Assembly: GCA_017311315.1 (NCBI GenBank)
Contig: CM029613.1
Span: 1,242,501 to 1,306,500, forward strand
Direction: 5' to 3'
Origin: Dendrocalamus latiflorus
Lineage: Eukaryota; Streptophyta; Magnoliopsida; Poales; Poaceae
Length of the DNA stretch: 64,000 nucleotides
Of this stretch, positions 22,693-38,781 are shown piece after piece. The notes under the pieces were generated by a model. It was given only the letters and a program-made list of their open reading frames with translations. It made no database searches and had not been told where the DNA came from. The position numbers and the translations under genes were made by a program. Position 1 is the stretch's first letter; each line of letters begins with the position of its first letter.

Positions 22693-24414
22693 CTAATTAG
22701 ATGCCGTGTCCACATCCGGAGCAGCCTCAGTGTTTTTCTGGCCTTCCAAAGCTTCAAGTCGCTTGTCAAGAGCTTTGTATCGGGCGTCCACATAGTCATG
22801 GAGACCTTTCACCTGAGGATATGCATTTTAAGGGTCAGATGCTTTAGCTTAAAACCCAACCAGAATCATGCAGTGTAGAGTGGAATTCAGTATACGCAGA
22901 AATTTTGTGCAAAGGGAGCATACAAAAATAGAAACCTCAATCTTACAGCTCAGACAAGGATGGTCAACTAATCCTTAGTCGGAACCATTGGAGCTAGCAT
23001 AAGAAGCCCATCGCCCCATTTCAAGCAACTTCTTATGAAAAACTATACAATCATCATGCACCAGATTACATTTTATTGCATCTGCCTGAACAATTTTCCA
23101 GCTTTCCTCTATATAATTCCACACATCTCCATTAGCTATTCCATCATTGCTTTCTGAATGTCTAGGTTTTTCACATGTAATGAACTATCCAAGTATTATT
23201 ATCATTATTCGTTATCGGCATACATATTATTTCATCTTTCTGAAGAAAGCTCCATTTCTCACAAGAGTTACAACAATTTCATATGGAAAACCAATTATCA
23301 GTAGTAACACCACTAGAGTTCTCACCGACAAAAGGAACAAGAAAATTTGAACCATTCGCAATATGTAAGTTCTAAAATACTCCTTAATTATGTCTATTCT
23401 AAAAAAACATTTATAGTTTGCAAAATACATGTCATATTCCAGAATCTCAAGTTGCAGCAAACAAAACATGACCTAGACAAGATGTATTACCAGGGAACAT
23501 GACCAAAGATGATTTTTTTTTTGGTTCTCTCCCTAGTCAATCCCACAAGCCAATTGCTTTCTTCCAGCATTTTTCATCAGATTACTCCTAAGATCATTGC
23601 ATGCTACAAACTACTGAACTGCCAATAGACACTCAATTAGCAAGCCAAGATAACACATCACATGATGTGATATGTTACTCACTGGGCATTGGCACATTGC
23701 TAGTTGAATTTATATAAATTGCACGTCTTGAGTCATAGCATTGAATACAAATGCTAATTAAATTAAAAATGACAGGCCCATACGAACTTCAACCTCTATC
23801 ACCAGTTCACCACATATACCCCAAATAATCAGCAAACAATTGGGAGGGGAGACAGTTCGACCTTGGGGTATTCGTGTGTAGGCATCCGGTCACAGGACAT
23901 ACCAATAATGTCAATCCCCTTTTCAGTCAGACTGTCAAGGGAAGAGTACACACAGGCACATGATCTGGAGATAAGTGTTTTCCCCACCTTGCATCAAGAA
24001 ATCAACAGTATTGTAGCATTCTTACTGACGAATCACACAGACATTACATCGATACACAAAACTCATAGCTGTGTAGACCTAGGCAAGCAATCCCTTTGCT
24101 AGTACAACGAACGCCACCTCGACGAGGAGTTTCCCTAATCCCCATTCCACACGCAAGGTGCAGAACCGCGGGTGCACTTGGGATATGGAATTCCACTACC
24201 CGAGAAACCATGGCTAAGGGCTCTAATAGCGGGCTGCGTGCAAGAATCCAAGATCTGTGGCGAGGAGAGGAGGGACGTGCAGTGTGCAGACCTGGAGGGC
24301 CATGGAGTCGTGGGCAAGCTTGTAGTCCTTGTAGAGGAAGTAGCCGCCGGCAGCAGAGGCGGCGGCCGCGCCCGCGAAGAAGGAGGCCAGCCTCACCCGC
24401 AGCATGAACCCCAT
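22693..24414 (-). CDS. Small single-pass membrane protein, 80 residues, conserved plant type
   Basis: Two exons on the minus strand: 24414-24292 (41 codons) and 22812-22693 (39 codons plus TAG). GT-AG borders are clean and the phase is 0. The protein starts MGFMLRVRLASFFAGAAAAS, continues through a Gly/Ala/Tyr hydrophobic segment (about residues 9-28), then YKDYKLAHDSMALQ. After the intron it has a short helical, charged segment VKGLHDYVDARYKALDKRLE and an acidic tail ending DVDTASN. The layout (short basic N-terminus, one membrane span, amphipathic coil) fits a small organellar, perhaps mitochondrial, membrane protein. I recall similar unnamed plant proteins, but no function is assigned. Intron length is 1479 bp. 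The reading frame, splice sites and GC-rich first exon support a real gene. Confidence 0.82.
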
Positions 24415-24659
24415 CCTCCTCCGGTTCTTGTGGAGTCTACCCTTCGCCGCCTCCTGCCTATGCCTAATGCCTTCCTCCTCGATTATTCCGCTTCCGTCGC
24501 CTCTGTGCCGCGAAGCCTTTCTTGTTTGTGCCTTGTGCGACGGACGACTTGGGTTCGGCTCGACCTATTGCTCTTGCTCAGGTCTTTGGGGGCCTGCCAT
24601 GGGGTCCCGTATGTCAGTGGCTTGGTGTTTTCTAAAAGAGTATGATACACCATAGGTAC

Positions 24660-26440
24660 ACTAACTTGTAAAATGAGTGTAAGTAAACCATATAACTCTA
24701 AATTTGTTTGTTAATGTTACCGATTTTGTTTAAGTGATACAACAAGATACAAAAGAGATCCAGTGACACATTCGGCATTGATGTGGTGCTCGGGATCGTG
24801 TGGTTCATACATGCAGTTACCCCCCTTTGGCAGAGCCTCCAGTTATTTTTGTAACAATTGCTAACAAAATAATATCACTTTTTCAAATAATTGCTCACAA
24901 AACAAGATCACTTCTAGTTAATGTTTTTAGCAGAGGTTAGCTGTATTATCAAAAATTATATATCTTAACTAGGTGTAGCTCCTGAGTTTATTATATCAGT
25001 GCTTTTGAATGATTGTAATATGAGTTTGTCTTATTATTGAAATAGTTAGTTTTTCTTTAAAAAAAATTGTAATGAGAAGAATTTTCGATGGAGTTACTAA
25101 TCACTCGATCAATTCTAGTGAAGTTTCGACGGCATTGTATTGTCTCTCGATCGATTCCTCACACCACCATTTGCTCATGTGACTTGTGCGTGCACCATCG
25201 CCGCCCCCACACCCTCTCCACCTATAACCATCGCCCCCTGCTCCCTCTCCCCCCACCATCGGAACCCTTAGCACCCTCTCCTACCACCAGAGCCCTTGTG
25301 CCTCTCCACCTCACATGTCTCCCCTCCAAGACGCACAATTCATAGTATGTAGATGACACTGCTCCTAGTGGTTGAAGTACCAGCGTCGCCATCCGTGCAC
25401 GCCAGCCAGATCGTCGCACCCTTCTCCAAGCGAAGCGCTCAAAGTGTTTTCGCTTTGCTAATGAGACTAGCGAATGGTTTCAGCCTAACTAACAGAGAGA
25501 ATAAAAAAAACAGGGGATTCTTTGCAATTTTCCCCCACACCAAGCCTATATACACAACTTTGAGCCAAGCTAAAAGCACATCTAGCACTACATCGGTGCC
25601 AAATGTGCCATCACGTCTTGTTTTATACCTCTTTGTATTACTTAAACAAAATTAGTAACGCAAACAGTAAAATTATAGTTGTGTGGCTTACTTGCATATA
25701 CCTTACAAGTTGTGGTACTTGTGGTGCATTTTACTCTTTCTAAAAAAGAAGGCAAATGAAATGTAGTTCAATAAATGTACTAATTCTTAATTTATTTTAA
25801 ACTCTAAAATACAAATTTTTGTAGTTATTTAGAGTTATAAAAAATTAAGAATTAGTACACCTTTATTTATATCTTAATGCCAAGAATTACTTTTTCCTTG
25901 TGGGCACAAGAATGTCTTATTTTAACAAATAGAATTAAACAACTATACAAATTATATTGCACCAAATATAAAAAATAAAAATAAACCTATAAAAAATAGG
26001 TGAAAATTTAAACCTTTGAGTTCGGTAACAACAATCATGAATTCGGGAATTATTCACACATTTGGTACTGTAGTGTCTTTTTTTTCAAATTTGACCCTAG
26101 ATGCTCGGTTTTGCAAATATAACCCCATCTTCGAACTCGGTAGACGTGGCAGATGACACATGTCTCCTGTTGTGCCACCATAGCTCAGCAAGACTGGGCC
26201 AGCGTGGCATGACGGGTGAGCGTCCAGCGCGGGTGCCAATGGGGCCCACTGGCCTACCAAATGCCCCTGGCTTGGCAGGGCGTGCTAGCTCTTGTCGAGT
26301 AGCGAGAGCTTGATAGGTGGGTAGGTCGACCGCGATAACGGGCCGACATAATGCTGCGTCTCTTCAGTGATTCCCGTGGCATTCGGCAAGAGTTTCCGCA
26401 ACTCACCACGCTTGCATGCACCTGCATGGCCTTATCGGTC
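24660..26440. other. Intergenic, no gene recognised
   Basis: AT-rich DNA with a C-rich patch at 25170-25330 and a GC-rich patch at 26130-26330. An imperfect inverted repeat lies around 25770-25870 (AGAATTAGTACA-like arms around CTAAAATACAAATTTTTGTA). Short open frames show nothing recognisable. Confidence 0.4.
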
Positions 26441-26454
26441 ATGAATGTCTTCCC

Positions 26455-26641
26455 ATACGTATAAAATGGGTCTCCTCTCTCTCTCTGCCCTCTCATTCGA
26501 AGCCATGCATCTCGATTCCGGAATAAGAAAGAAAGAGAGAGTAGAAGACCAGTTTGTAATATTTTTTCGATGTGATTTTGCTGTGATTTAGAAGATTTCA
26601 CAGTTGGAAGGAGTGTAGACCCAGTGAATACATTCAAGAAA
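26455..26641 (+). promoter_or_regulatory. Possible core promoter and leader exon
   Basis: A TATA-like GTATAAAATGGG (about 26459-26470) is followed by a CT-rich stretch. Further on, ATTCAAGAAAAG ends directly at a GTATGT donor (26642). No ATG frame of note lies between. This would fit a non-coding first exon of a plus-strand gene. The candidate gene is the S1-domain remnant at 33289-33736, now separated by the 5.1-kb insertion that starts 20 bp later. This link is inference only. Confidence 0.3.
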
Positions 26642-26661
26642 AGGTATGTTTCATTCACATA

Positions 26662-31791
<5,130 letters not shown>

Positions 31792-33288
31792 CATATGAGC
31801 AATGCGCTTAATATGTTATTAGTGTTTCATTAGCGTAACAATGGTTTGGTTGTGTAGAATGCGTTTGGCAACCATGTTTAGTTGACATATGTGTTGACTT
31901 CGTGCAGATGATATTTTGTAATTAGCCATGTTAAGACGTATTAATGGCGATAATAATGATTTTTTGTAATAGCTGAAGAAATACACACTGTTATTTTTAG
32001 TGTTCCCGGTGAGGTCACAATTTAGGAAATATGTATGTAACTACGTACATACATACATAAGTATGTATTGCTCAAAAAATTATAGAAAATGATGTTAGGA
32101 TTGCATAATTGTGTATTGTTAGTTGTAGCATCTGTGTGTACACATGTATGTATATATATGTACCTATATACACGCATATAAGCACATGGCCATAAACATA
32201 AGTGGTAGCCCGGCTATGTACGCGTGCATAATTATTTTGTGTTATCGCATCATCAGAGATCAACACGTTCTTTCGACCTGGGACAAATCTATAGAAGTTG
32301 TGCAAGCCCAGTACTAGGCTGCTGTCGCGAGTGCTAAGGCCTGCATGGTAGACAAGGGAAAGGCACCGATGGAGCCAAATGTATTCGACAACTGATTGCA
32401 AGTATAGCTTCCAAAGGATGCATATGTATCTTAGTTGTAGTTCGTGTTGATGGTTCGTACATATTACCATTTGTATCATATGAGTTATGGAGCAAACATA
32501 CGCACATAACTAAACTCTACGCATCATGTAATTCGCATCTTCATTGCCAAGTGTTATGTCGGGCTAAATGTGATCCATTACTATTGACCCAATTCTTTTT
32601 GGCTTTTTTAGTCGTCTTTTATCTTTGGCTTCTTTTAGCAATAACTATTCATTAGACTAATAAGTCGCAGTTTAAAAGAACATATCCTATAATTTTTTGC
32701 AAAACGTATATGTACTACTTAACCGAAGAAATTGGTCACAATGATTCATTTTCCCCTCCGAACACCCCTGGCACCTTTCTAAAAAAATCCTAACAAAATT
32801 TATTTTTCATCTTCATATAAAGAGAAGCAAGCTCTGGCTGTTAAAGCATGGTGATATATCTTGGTCCTAGATTGACAAGCAAGCTTGCATCTTAGGATAG
32901 TCTAGATCAGAAGTATTTTACATAAGTTCATATAAAGAGAAGTAATTGACATCGAATCCTATGATTATGGGCCCTTATAATCTGCCCTCCGAGTTGGCAC
33001 AGTGTACATGCACAGACTGTTTAAGCAAGTACACTGTAAAGTTGATGTTCCTCAGATATGTATTGGATTACATGGATGCAGGGCAGTGCAAAAGAAAGTT
33101 ATGCGGGAACACTGTACAAGGAAAATGCATGCTTTCTTGATATCTTGTTTCAATGACAATAGACATGATTGTCATATTGGCACTTTTATAAGAAAGTCTG
33201 TTCTAATAAGTTTTGAGATAGATGACTAGCTTATTATTATTATTCTGAATGTTTTTATGCGACTATTTCTGTACAAACTGTTCTCCAG
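31792..33288. other. Intergenic or intronic DNA, no gene recognised
   Basis: AT-rich. Short tandem ACAT/TATG runs occur at about 32040-32065 and 32140-32180. Open frames at 32946-33230 encode Cys-containing peptides of unknown kind. If the S1-domain remnant downstream belongs to the leader exon at 26455-26641, this would be intron. Confidence 0.4.
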
Positions 33289-33736
33289 ATAAATCAGTTA
33301 AATATACCTATCAAGGTTAAAAAAAATTTATTGGAATGCTGGAGGCTTGCTGTCAGGAATTGAGGTATGAGTTCACTATCCTACATTATATGGTGCATAT
33401 TTGTATTTTTAGGGCTAAAACTCACTTCACTCCTCAGGGGCTCCGAGCGTTCCTAAGCCCGAGATGATGACTAGACCAAGAAATTTTACAGATCTAAAGA
33501 ATAATGTAAGTTCAGCATAATATGTAATATCGTTCGTATCCCATATAGGCACTTGAAATCAACATCACGCATGCCTTGGTATATCAACACGACTGATGGC
33601 GTTTAATCTATTTTATCAGCTACTTGTTAAGAAAGTTACTATTTCTTCTACACAGGTTGGTCGACAGATCCATGTCTGCATTACAAGGATTGATGAAAGG
33701 ACTGACGAATTAATAATTAGTGAGAAAGAGGCATGG
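33289..33736 (+). pseudogene. S1 RNA-binding-domain protein remnant
   Basis: Three blocks with canonical splice borders: 33289-33364, 33438-33505 and 33656-33736. Block 3 reads VGRQIHVCITRIDERTDELI and ISEKEAW, ending at GTAAGT; this is the second half of an S1-type OB fold as in plastid and mitochondrial S1 proteins. Block 1 contains NAGGLLSGIE and block 2 GLRAFL and KPEMMTRPRNFTDLKNN, the first half of the same fold. Blocks 1 and 2 each carry a frameshift: one at a run of A in block 1 (near 33320), one within block 2 between RAFL and KPEMM (near 33453). Only block 3 is intact. I see no other exons of the protein on either side. A copia element inserted 280 bp downstream. Confidence 0.6.
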
Positions 33737-34016
33737 GTAAGTTTACGACATTTATCTCTGTTACCCAGCATTCACAGATTCACCATCATATTCTTTGCAG
33801 AACAACCGATGTGTTTTTTTTGTTGTGGCTGTTTAAAGTAGGGATTCTTGGTCTATCAAGTTATCAGATTGCTTACGAACACTGACTTATGCAAGAAATC
33901 CTTCTAGTTGAACGGCGTTTGCTTAACTCTTTTCAAAGTACTCTTCAAAGTATCTGTGTCACTTAACTTTTGCAAATAACCAGAGAAAACACAAAAGAAT
34001 TTGCCCCGGTCGTAAT

Positions 34017-34155
34017 TGTTATGAATATTGTGCATCTATTCATGAGGCCCAAAGGGCAATATATATAGAGGTACAAGGGGGATATACAGAAGGTATACAA
34101 GGCATATTAGGAAACAAATAACCGTCCTAATCTATTTCCTATTCTATCCTTAACA
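34017..34155 (-). repeat. Copia 3' LTR (139 bp)
   Basis: Begins TGTTATGAATATTG and ends ATCCTTAACA in plus orientation (TG...CA). It is adjacent on the minus strand to the polypurine tract. Confidence 0.95.
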
Positions 34156-34169
34156 CCCCCCTCAAACTC
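34156..34169 (-). other. Copia polypurine tract
   Basis: On the minus strand GAGTTTGAGGGGGG abuts the 3' LTR, as expected for the plus-strand primer of reverse transcription. Confidence 0.85.
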
Positions 34170-37012
34170 ATGGTGGATCACGCACACTGAGTTTGGAGAG
34201 AAAATACAAATGCTGTGCTCTAGTCTGTGGCTTCGTGAAGAAATCAGCAATCTGTAACTCTGAGGACACAAACTGAAGAGCAAGGACACCCTCCTGCACC
34301 TGGGAGCGAGTGTATGAAGCATCCACACCAATGTGCTTGGTGAGCTCATGTTTCACTGGATCACGAGCAATGTTGATAGCTCCTGTACTGTCAGTCATAA
34401 GAGTAGTAGGTCACCTCACCGGTACGCCAAAATCTGCAAGTAGCCATCTCAACCAAGTAATTTCTGTTGTCACAGCTGCCATAGCTCTCAACTCAGCCTC
34501 TGCACTCGAACGGGAAACTGCAGTCTGCTTCTTTGTCTTCCAGGCAATCAGGGAGGAGCCAAGAAAAACACAGTAAGCAGAAAGAGAACGACGATCAGAA
34601 GGATCACTAGCCCAGGTCGCATCAGAGTACGCCTGAAGTTGGAGTAAGGTGGAGCTAGGGAAAAACAAGCGACGAGAGATGGTCCCACGCAAGTAGCGAA
34701 GAACACGAAGAAGATGACTGTAGTGAAGATAAGTAGGACAAGTCATGAACTGACTCAAGATATGGACAGCATGAGCAATATCAGGACGAGTGCTCACCAG
34801 ATATACCAAACTGCCAACAAGATGGCGATACCGAGTAGGATCCTCAAGAGGATCACCATCAGTAGCACGAAGCTGAAGAGAGAGCTTCATAGGAGTCTCA
34901 GCAGTGCGAGTATCAGTCAGACCAGACCGATCAAGAAGATCCTGGACATACTTCTGTTGGGAGAGATAGTAACCCTCAGGCGTGACAGAAACCTCAATCC
35001 CAAGAAAGTATGTAAGCAAGCCAAGATCAGTCATCAGAAACTGCTCACTAAGATGCTTCTTCACATATGCAATGAACGAGGGATCTTCACCAGTAACGAG
35101 CATATCATCCACATATAGAAGAAGCAGTGTCCTACCTCGAGGTGAGACATGGATAAATAGAGCAGGATCATGGGCACTGACAGTGAAACCGACAGCGGTG
35201 ATCACTGAGGTAAAACGCGCAAACCAGGCACGAGGGGCCTGTTTGAGACCATAAAGAGCACGACGAAGATGACAGACATGACCAGCTGGAACAGAATACC
35301 CGGGTGGTGGCTGCATGTAAACCTCCTCATGCAAGACGCCATTAAGAAATGCATTCTTAACATCCAGCTGAGAGATAGACCACCGGCGAACAGAAGCAAC
35401 CGCAACAAGAGTGCGAACAGTGGTCATCTGAGCAACAGGAGCAAATGTCTCATCATAATCTCGACCATATTCCTGCTGAAAACCACGAGCCACAAGACGA
35501 GCCTTGTAGCGCTCAATGGTACCATCAGACCTGGTCTTAATCTTGTACACCCACTTGCACGTGATAGGACAAGCGTGCACAGGTGTCGGAATAATATCCC
35601 AAGTCTCCGTACAATGAAGCGCATCAAGCTCCTCTGCCATAGTAAGCTGCCACTTAGAATGAGAAGCAGCCTCACGATAAGAACTAGGCTCAGTGACAGA
35701 GAGAGCATGAGTTGGCGAAGCAAAACCAAGATGAGCAGGAGGCCGAAAGGTTGCCCGGTCACGAAGGGCGTAACGAGGAGCATCATCAGATGAATCAGAC
35801 GGAGGTGTCGGCAAGAGACCAGGAGAGTGATCTGGTGAAGGTCGAGGACGTCTGGAGTAGTACACCCCAGAGAAACGAGACGGTGGTGCCATACGAGTAG
35901 GAGGCGGTGCTGTAGGAGGTAACACAGGAGGTGAAGGTACCGAAGGCGGGGAAAGGGGGGAAATGGGTGAGGAGTCAGGGAGAGACAACCAGGAGATCGT
36001 CTCGATGGTGGAAGCAGTGTGAGGAGCCGAATCTCGATAGAAGAAAGGTCGAGATTCGTCAAAGACAACATCTCGTGAGATCCTAATCCGTCGAGTAGAA
36101 GGATCATAGCAACGGTAACCCTTATGCTCAGAACTGTACCCAAGAAACACACACTCGACTGACTGGACTGTCAGTTTAGTGCGCTCACGAGGCGGCAGCA
36201 GGACAAAACAGGTGCAGCCAAAAATACGAAGGTGATCGTACTGGGGGGCTCTAGAGTAGAGACGCTCTATAGGACTGACATCCTTAAGAGCAGTGAAAGG
36301 CTGCATATTAATGAGATATGCAGCCGTAGAAACAGCCTCAGCCCAGAACTGTGGGGGAACGTGAGAAGCAAGAAGAATGGTGCGAGCAGTCTCAATCAGA
36401 TGACGATGCTGGCGTTCAGCAACCCCATTCTGAGCATGGGCACCAGGACAAGAAGACTGATAAAGAGTGCCCTGCTCAGAAAGAAATTGTCTGAACGCAC
36501 TAGAACAATACTCGCCAGCAGAATCACAGCGAAAAATACGAATAAAGGACTCAAACTGAGTACGAACCATCATGGCAAAGCTACGATAGATCGCAAGAAA
36601 CTGACCACGATTAGACATAGGGAAAAGCCAAGTAAAACAGGAATAGTCATCAATGAAAATAACATAGAATTTATGCCCGCCTTTGGAGATAATAGGCGCA
36701 GGTCCCCATACATCTGAATGAACTAAATCAAAAGGACGAGAAGACAATGACTCACTAGAATGATAAAGAAGTTGTAGCTGCTTGCCCAGCTTACAACCTC
36801 GACAAAACATGGACATGTCAACAGTAACACGTCCAAGGACACCCTGACGAACTAACGACGAAAGACGAGACCCACATAGGTGACCTAAACGGTGATGCCA
36901 CTGCGCAAAAACTCCAGGGGTGGTGGCAGTAGTGGTAGTGGAGGTAGACGTGGTGGGAGTCGTGGTAGGAGCAACTGAAGTGGACGGAAGATGAAGACGG
37001 TCGAGAATGTAG
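34168..37012 (-). pseudogene. Copia pol: integrase, reverse transcriptase, RNase H
   Basis: The minus-strand reading frame is open to 34411 and, after a single TGA (34413-34411), continues in the same frame to a stop near 34168. In order: GAG-pre-integrase with the HHCC zinc site (WHHRLGH ... CRGCKLGK); integrase core with HSDVWGP, FRCDSAGEY and NGVAERQHRH, the D,D,E set; then reverse transcriptase with ITCKWVYKIKTRSDGTIERY, QLDVKNAFLNG and the YVDD catalytic motif (LLYVDDMLVTG); then RNase H with AYSDATWASDPSDRRS and SSAEAELRAM. The TGA separates GVPVR from PTTLMTDSTGAI inside RNase H. The 5' end is abnormal: the frame runs back into a duplicated piece of its own 3' part (37043-37248) and not into a protease domain. 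Enzyme motifs are otherwise intact. Confidence 0.9.
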
Positions 37013-37042
37013 AGACCCTGACAATCCCTACGGCGCCGGCCA

Positions 37043-37248
37043 CGACGAGAGATGGTCCCACGCAAATAGCGAAGAACACGAAGAAGATGACTGTAGTGAA
37101 GATGAGTAGGACAAGCCATGAACTGACTCAAGATATGAACTGTAGTGAAGATGAGTAGGACAAGCCATGAACTGACTCAAGATATTAACAGCATGAGCGA
37201 TATCAGGACGAGTGCTCACAAGATATGCCAAACTGCCAACAAGATGAT
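37043..37248 (-). repeat. Misplaced duplicate of the reverse-transcriptase/RNase H junction segment
   Basis: This segment matches 34669-34827 in the same orientation (both encode VGSLxYLVSTRPDIAHA and LSQFMxCPTxLHYSHLLRVL). It also contains a further tandem duplication of about 47 bp (37091-37137 and 37139-37185, repeating GTAGTGAAGATGAGTAGGAC). The boundary on the low side is GACAATCCCTACGGCGCCGG, where pol begins. It replaces the zinc-knuckle/protease region. Template switching during reverse transcription would explain it. Confidence 0.85.
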
Positions 37249-37251
37249 ATG

Positions 37252-37440
37252 GTATCAGAGCCAAGAGGTCCCGAGTTCAAGACCTAACTGACGCAATTAA
37301 AAAAAATTAATTGCAATCCACTTCTATTCCACGTATTAGGCCTAAGAGAGCCTACACGTGAGAGGGAGTGTTGAAGTATAAGTGAATTGGCTATCTTTTC
37401 TCATTAGCTTAAGCTTTTGAGTGAACTGGTTGGTGCATGA
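37252..37440 (+). mobile_element. TRIM/SMART-like fragment inside the copia element
   Basis: On the plus strand, TGGTATCAGAGCC (37254-37266, a tRNA-Met primer-binding site) is followed by AAGAGGTCCCGAGTTCAAGA. After about 90 bp comes a purine-rich GTGAGAGGGAG and then TGTTGAAGTATAAGTGAATT, which continues to TGGTTGGTGCATGAAAC. Primer site, tiny interior, polypurine tract and LTR start in so little space is the layout of terminal-repeat retrotransposons in miniature. Only the interior and the start of one LTR are seen. It lies opposite in orientation to the host copia element. Confidence 0.6.
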
Positions 37441-37469
37441 AACTCAATATGGTAAGCCAGCTCATCTAT

Positions 37470-37994
37470 CTAGCGCCAGAGACTAGCCAAAGCTCGGAAG
37501 AAGTCATCGACGGAAGAATCTCCCTGGCGAAGGATCTCCAACTCACGCTGAAGCGAAAAGAACTGAGCATCACTGCTCTGCTGGTATCGCTCACGCAAGT
37601 ACTCCCAGATCTGTCGAGTAGACCGCAGACCAACAATATCTGGCTGAATGGAGTCGTCGACGCTGACCACAAGGATGGGACGAACACGGGCCTCATCAGC
37701 ACACCAGCGCTCGAAAGCGTCAAGGGCATACTGAAAAGCCTCATCAGCAGTGTCAGCAGCAGCATTAGCCTCCGCTTTCTTCTTAGCGGCCTCATCTGCT
37801 CCAGGAGGTGCAGAGATAGACTGCCTAGGAGGAGGCTGAACCGGCGGTGGCGGAGAAGGACGAGCACCGGTAACATGTCCCCAAAGGCGGAGACCATCGA
37901 GCGCGATCTCCATGAGGGAAGACCATAGCTTGTAGTTTGTTCCATGAAGCTTTGTTCCCGAGAATGGGATCGCAGCAGACGGAACAGAAGCCAT
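37470..37994 (-). pseudogene. Copia gag (UBN2 type)
   Basis: Begins MASVPSAAIPFSGTKLHGTN and continues YKLWSSLMEIALDGLRLWGH, typical of copia gag proteins. It runs through QIWEYLRERYQQSSDAQFFS and LQRELEILRQGDSSVDDFFR to ALASLWR, where a TAG stops it. After the stop the frame still reads IDELAY, so the stop is a nonsense change, not the natural end. The zinc knuckle is absent because the sequence changes at about 37440 to the TRIM-like insert. It is 174 residues long. Confidence 0.85.
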
Positions 37995-38625
37995 CGGTAG
38001 GCGGCGCTGGACGGCGCGGCGACCAAGTCAACGAAGTCTAACAGGCGGCGCTGGACGGCGCGGCGGTTAGAACAACGTTTTTTTCTTTTTTTACAAAGAC
38101 TATATAAGTCACTCTTCACTGGCTATTAGCCAGCGGAGAGCTGCAGCCCACAGAGATGGAGCCGGCGTGGCCGGAGGGAGGCGACGGCGGCCGGCGACCC
38201 GGCGCGGCCGGAGGAGCGAACAACGGCAGCGGCAGCCCGACGCGGCCGGCGGAGTGGGCAACGGCGGCGGCGGCTCGGCTCGGCTGGCGGAGCGCACGAC
38301 GGCGGCGGCGGCCCTGCTCTGGTGGCGCACGGGGCGGAGGCTGCGTCGACCGGATCTGGCGGCGCACGTGGCGAAGGCTGCGTCGACCGGATCTGGCGGC
38401 GCACGGGAAGTAGCGACCGACGGGGGCGACGGATCTGGGTAGCCCGGGCGGCAGTGGCGGAGCAGTAGAACCACTCGGGCGACGGCGGCTCAGGCGACGG
38501 TGGCCCGGGCGGCGGCGGCGGCTCGAGCAGAGACGACCCGGGCGTTGGTGACGGTTGCACGGGCAGAGGTGCCCGAGCGGCGGCGGCGAATGCGGAAGTA
38601 GATCGAGGTTAGGGTTTTAACCTAA
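37995..38625 (-). other. Copia 5' leader, GC-rich
   Basis: GC-rich leader between the primer site and gag. A duplicated GGCGGCGCTGGACGGCGCGG occurs at about 37998 and 38044. CGGCGGC-rich open frames exist on both strands but are compositional artefacts. Confidence 0.6.
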
Positions 38626-38637
38626 GCTCCGATACCA
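38626..38637 (-). other. Copia primer-binding site
   Basis: On the minus strand TGGTATCGGAGC follows the 5' LTR directly. It matches the usual initiator tRNA-Met site TGGTATCAGAGC at 11 of 12 positions. Confidence 0.85.
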
Positions 38638-38776
38638 TGTTATGAATATTGTGCATCTATTCATGAGGCCCAAAGGGCAATATATATAGAGGTACAAGGG
38701 GGATATACAGAAGGTATACAAGGCATATTAGGAAACAAATAACAGTCCTAATCTATTTCCTATTCTATCCTTAACA
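38638..38776 (-). repeat. Copia 5' LTR (139 bp)
   Basis: Same sequence as 34017-34155 with one difference seen. Followed by the GTAAT duplication. Confidence 0.95.
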
Positions 38777-38781
38777 GTAAT

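Larger units (their letters stand above)
34012..38781 (-). mobile_element. Ty1/copia LTR retrotransposon, rearranged, minus strand
   Basis: Complete from LTR to LTR (34017-38776, 4760 bp), flanked by a perfect 5-bp duplication GTAAT (34012-34016 and 38777-38781). The 139-bp LTRs differ by one base in my reading (AACCGTCC against AACAGTCC). Gag and the integrase/reverse transcriptase/RNase H part are present. The expected zinc-knuckle and protease region between them is missing. In its place are a duplicated reverse-transcriptase segment and a TRIM-like insert. Two in-frame stops interrupt the coding parts. It cannot move by itself. Its insertion is recent on LTR identity, although one difference in 139 bp is a crude clock. 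Confidence 0.93.

Noticed and set aside
32946..33229. Cys-rich frames upstream of the S1 remnant as a zinc-finger gene
   Set aside because: No regular Cys/His spacing, no splice support, and no recognisable family.
34714..36717. Plus-strand open frames of up to 174 codons inside the copia element
   Set aside because: Antisense shadows of the clearly coding pol on the minus strand.
38126..38560. Pro/Arg-rich frames in the copia leader
   Set aside because: GC-rich leader with CGG repeats; open in several frames and without domains.
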